A stretch of DNA of 15,896 nt, taken from the NCBI GenBank assembly GCA_937890655.1, contig CALADT010000079.1, forward strand, positions 1 to 15,896. The letters are read 5' to 3'. The position numbers were made by a program, and so were the translations under genes. A model generated the notes under the pieces. That model worked only from the letters and a program-made list of their open reading frames with translations. It had not been told where the DNA came from and made no database searches. The DNA is from an uncultured Mucispirillum sp. GTDB taxonomy: Bacteria; Chrysiogenota; Deferribacteres; Deferribacterales; Mucispirillaceae. This document shows, one piece after another, positions 14,179-15,896 of this stretch; the first letter of the stretch is position 1, and every line of letters begins with the position of its first letter.

Positions 14179-15741
14179 TTATTTATCCATAGCTTTTTTT
14201 ATAGCAGTTAAATGGTCCTGTAACTCTTTTTCATCAGGCATAAGCTCAACTGCTTTTATAATATATTTGTATGCTTTTTTATAATCTTTCATTTTATAAT
14301 ATACCCATCCAAGGCTGTCTAAATAGGCAGCATTATCAGGCTCTTGAGAAAGTGCTTTTTCTACTAATTTTAAAGCATCATCAAGTTTTATATCCATTTC
14401 TGCATATAAAAACCCTAAAAAGTTTTGGTATATATGGTTGTTTGGTTCTATTTTTACAGCTTTTTCAATATATTTTAATGCTTCTTCCTGATTGCCTGTT
14501 TCTTCATAAATGGAGGCAAGCATAGCTAAAATATTTGCATTAGTAGGGTTGTGTTTTACACCTTCTTCTAAAACAGGTATTGCCTCTTTATATTTTTTAT
14601 CAAGGGAATAACATTCTGCTTTTAATAAATAATAGTCCACATCTTGTTCAACTATATCTACCATATTAATATAAGTAAGTGCATCTTTTGTGTTATCTTG
14701 TAGGAGATAAACAACAGTAAGCCGTTTTAATACTTGAGCATATAAAGGGTCAATCTTTAAAGCATTTTTATAAAGTTCTTCTGCTTTTTTATAGTTTTTT
14801 ACATACTCATAAAATTTACCAGATATTAAATAGTATGAAGTGTTATTTGGCACAAGTGTAGTAACTTCTTCAAAAACAGCACCGGCTTCAGCATATTTGC
14901 CAGCCATATTTAATACATCCCCTAACTGAATAAGGATAGTAGCTTTTTGGCTGCCGTATAATTTTTGCGATAACCTTTTATACACTTCAATAGCTTTATC
15001 AAAATTGCCGTTATCTCTATATATTTTACCAATATTTTGTTCAATAATACTACTTATATTTTCATTATCCTTTGCAACATCTTCAAGTATAGCAACGGCT
15101 TTGTCTTCATTTTTTTCAGAAATATAAATTTCTGCAAGCAATAGCCGTGCTGTAACATTATTATCAATTTCAATGGCCTTGTTTAAATCTTTTATGGCTT
15201 TTTTACCTTTATTTTGCATAAGGTAAATTTCTGCTCTATATGTATAATATTGGGAGTTAGTATGGTTATCTTTTATAACTTTATCAATCAACTTTTCTGC
15301 CCTATTAAAGTTTTTATTAACCCCTGCTAAAATAGCAGTATCTGTTGCATATTCAGGAGTATATTTTAGCTTTAAGCACTGTTCCATATAATCATAAGCT
15401 GTTTTTATATCGTTTTTATATGCTTTATAAATATTACTAATAAGGTATAAATATTTTGCTTCTTTAGGAAAATCTGTTGCTGCTTGTTTGGAAGTATTTA
15501 AGGCTTTATCAATCATATTTGCATTAAGCTGGTTTTCAATAAGCATATCGTATATATACATGGACTTTTCAGACTGGAGTATAATCTCTAAAAGTTTAGC
15601 AGCCTCTTCAAAGTTGCCATCTATACTTAACTGTTTTGATTTTATAAAAAGGTTAGTATTAGAAGTTTGTGCAAAACTCACATTATTAATAGAAAAAAAT
15701 AACGCTGTAATAAGAAAAACAAATACTAAATACCTTTTCAT
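14179..15741 (-). CDS. exported TPR-repeat protein
   Basis: A 520-residue protein with an N-terminal signal peptide (Lys-Arg, hydrophobic stretch, likely cleavage after SFA at residue 24) followed almost wholly by about 14 tetratricopeptide-like units of ~34 residues, a helical scaffold for protein-protein contacts, expected in the periplasm. Late repeats (LGFLYAEMDIKLDDAL and DSLGWVYYKMKDYKKAY) resemble the TPR protein encoded next to lolB in Pseudomonas (PA4667 type). The start chosen is ATG 15741, 6 nt after GGAG; an in-frame ATG at 15753 would add four residues and contain that GGAG, so it is less likely. First gene of the TPR-lolB-ispE-prs-pth cluster. Partner unknown; a link to outer-membrane lipoprotein handling is inference from location. 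Confidence 0.85.
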   Translation of the reverse strand: MKRYLVFVFLITALFFSINNVSFAQTSNTNLFIKSKQLSIDGNFEEAAKLLEIILQSEKSMYIYDMLIENQLNANMIDKALNTSKQAATDFPKEAKYLYLISNIYKAYKNDIKTAYDYMEQCLKLKYTPEYATDTAILAGVNKNFNRAEKLIDKVIKDNHTNSQYYTYRAEIYLMQNKGKKAIKDLNKAIEIDNNVTARLLLAEIYISEKNEDKAVAILEDVAKDNENISSIIEQNIGKIYRDNGNFDKAIEVYKRLSQKLYGSQKATILIQLGDVLNMAGKYAEAGAVFEEVTTLVPNNTSYYLISGKFYEYVKNYKKAEELYKNALKIDPLYAQVLKRLTVVYLLQDNTKDALTYINMVDIVEQDVDYYLLKAECYSLDKKYKEAIPVLEEGVKHNPTNANILAMLASIYEETGNQEEALKYIEKAVKIEPNNHIYQNFLGFLYAEMDIKLDDALKLVEKALSQEPDNAAYLDSLGWVYYKMKDYKKAYKYIIKAVELMPDEKELQDHLTAIKKAMDK

Positions 15742-15768
15742 ATATATCTCCATATAAAATGCTTTACT

Positions 15769-15797
15769 ATAATAAACTACTATATAAATAAAGACAA
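15769..15797 (-). promoter_or_regulatory. candidate promoter of the TPR-lolB-ispE-prs-pth operon
   Basis: On the minus strand TTGTCT (15792-15797) and TATTAT (15769-15774, 5/6) are 17 bp apart, giving a start near 15762, about 20 nt before the TPR start codon. The remaining DNA up to 15896 is AT-rich and shows no gene. Confidence 0.45.
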
Positions 15798-15896
15798 TAT
15801 TTTATTTTAAAAATTATATACAAATTTCAAAAACGATTGCCACAGATAAAATAAAAAAAGTGGTTGTTAAAACTCTATTTTTTAAAATAATATTTC

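Noticed and set aside
1..15896. CRISPR arrays, insertion sequences, tRNA or rRNA genes
   Set aside because: No regularly spaced repeats, transposase motifs, terminal inverted repeats or RNA gene signatures were seen on either strand.

Overview
This is an AT-rich bacterial chromosome segment made almost entirely of housekeeping genes. LolB-type and IspE proteins, a lipoprotein signal and an E. coli-like SdhCDAB complex point to a Gram-negative (diderm) bacterium using the MEP isoprenoid pathway and a respiratory chain. The low GC, the protein style and the gene mix would fit the Deferribacteres (for example Mucispirillum). That assignment is inference from memory of such genomes, not something the window proves.

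Layout. (1) Positions 1-395: AT-rich edge with a possible decayed gene start running out to the left, then a 12-bp hairpin terminator for the first operon. (2) 396-4539, minus strand: gltX - der - class I/II aminotransferase, packed with 0 and 28 nt gaps, probably one operon starting near 4567. (3) 4540-5304: a 765-bp divergent intergenic region. It holds two helically phased pairs of DnaA-box-like sites, a terminator that ends no visible gene (so perhaps a small RNA or leader), a 17-bp palindrome, a possible 21-codon ORF, and the strong promoter of the sdh operon. (4) 5305-8655, plus strand: sdhCDAB, succinate dehydrogenase, closed by a strong terminator at 8675-8703. (5) 8704-8957: AT-rich, no gene seen. 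(6) 9031-15741, minus strand: TPR protein - lolB-like gene - ispE - prs - pth, with hppA (membrane pyrophosphatase) 84 nt further on and a terminator at 8958-8988.

How the genes fit together. gltX and der serve translation and ribosome assembly. sdhCDAB links the TCA cycle to the quinone pool. HppA couples pyrophosphate hydrolysis (PPi comes in part from aminoacyl-tRNA synthesis) to ion pumping. The TPR-lolB-ispE-prs-pth order is the conserved cluster known from gamma-proteobacteria and supports the lolB call.

The two most notable points are an in-frame ochre stop that splits the lolB-like gene into a lipoprotein leader and a body, and the DnaA-box doublets beside a very AT-rich tract and an orphan terminator in the gltX/sdhC intergenic region, which could be a replication origin or DnaA-regulated region.
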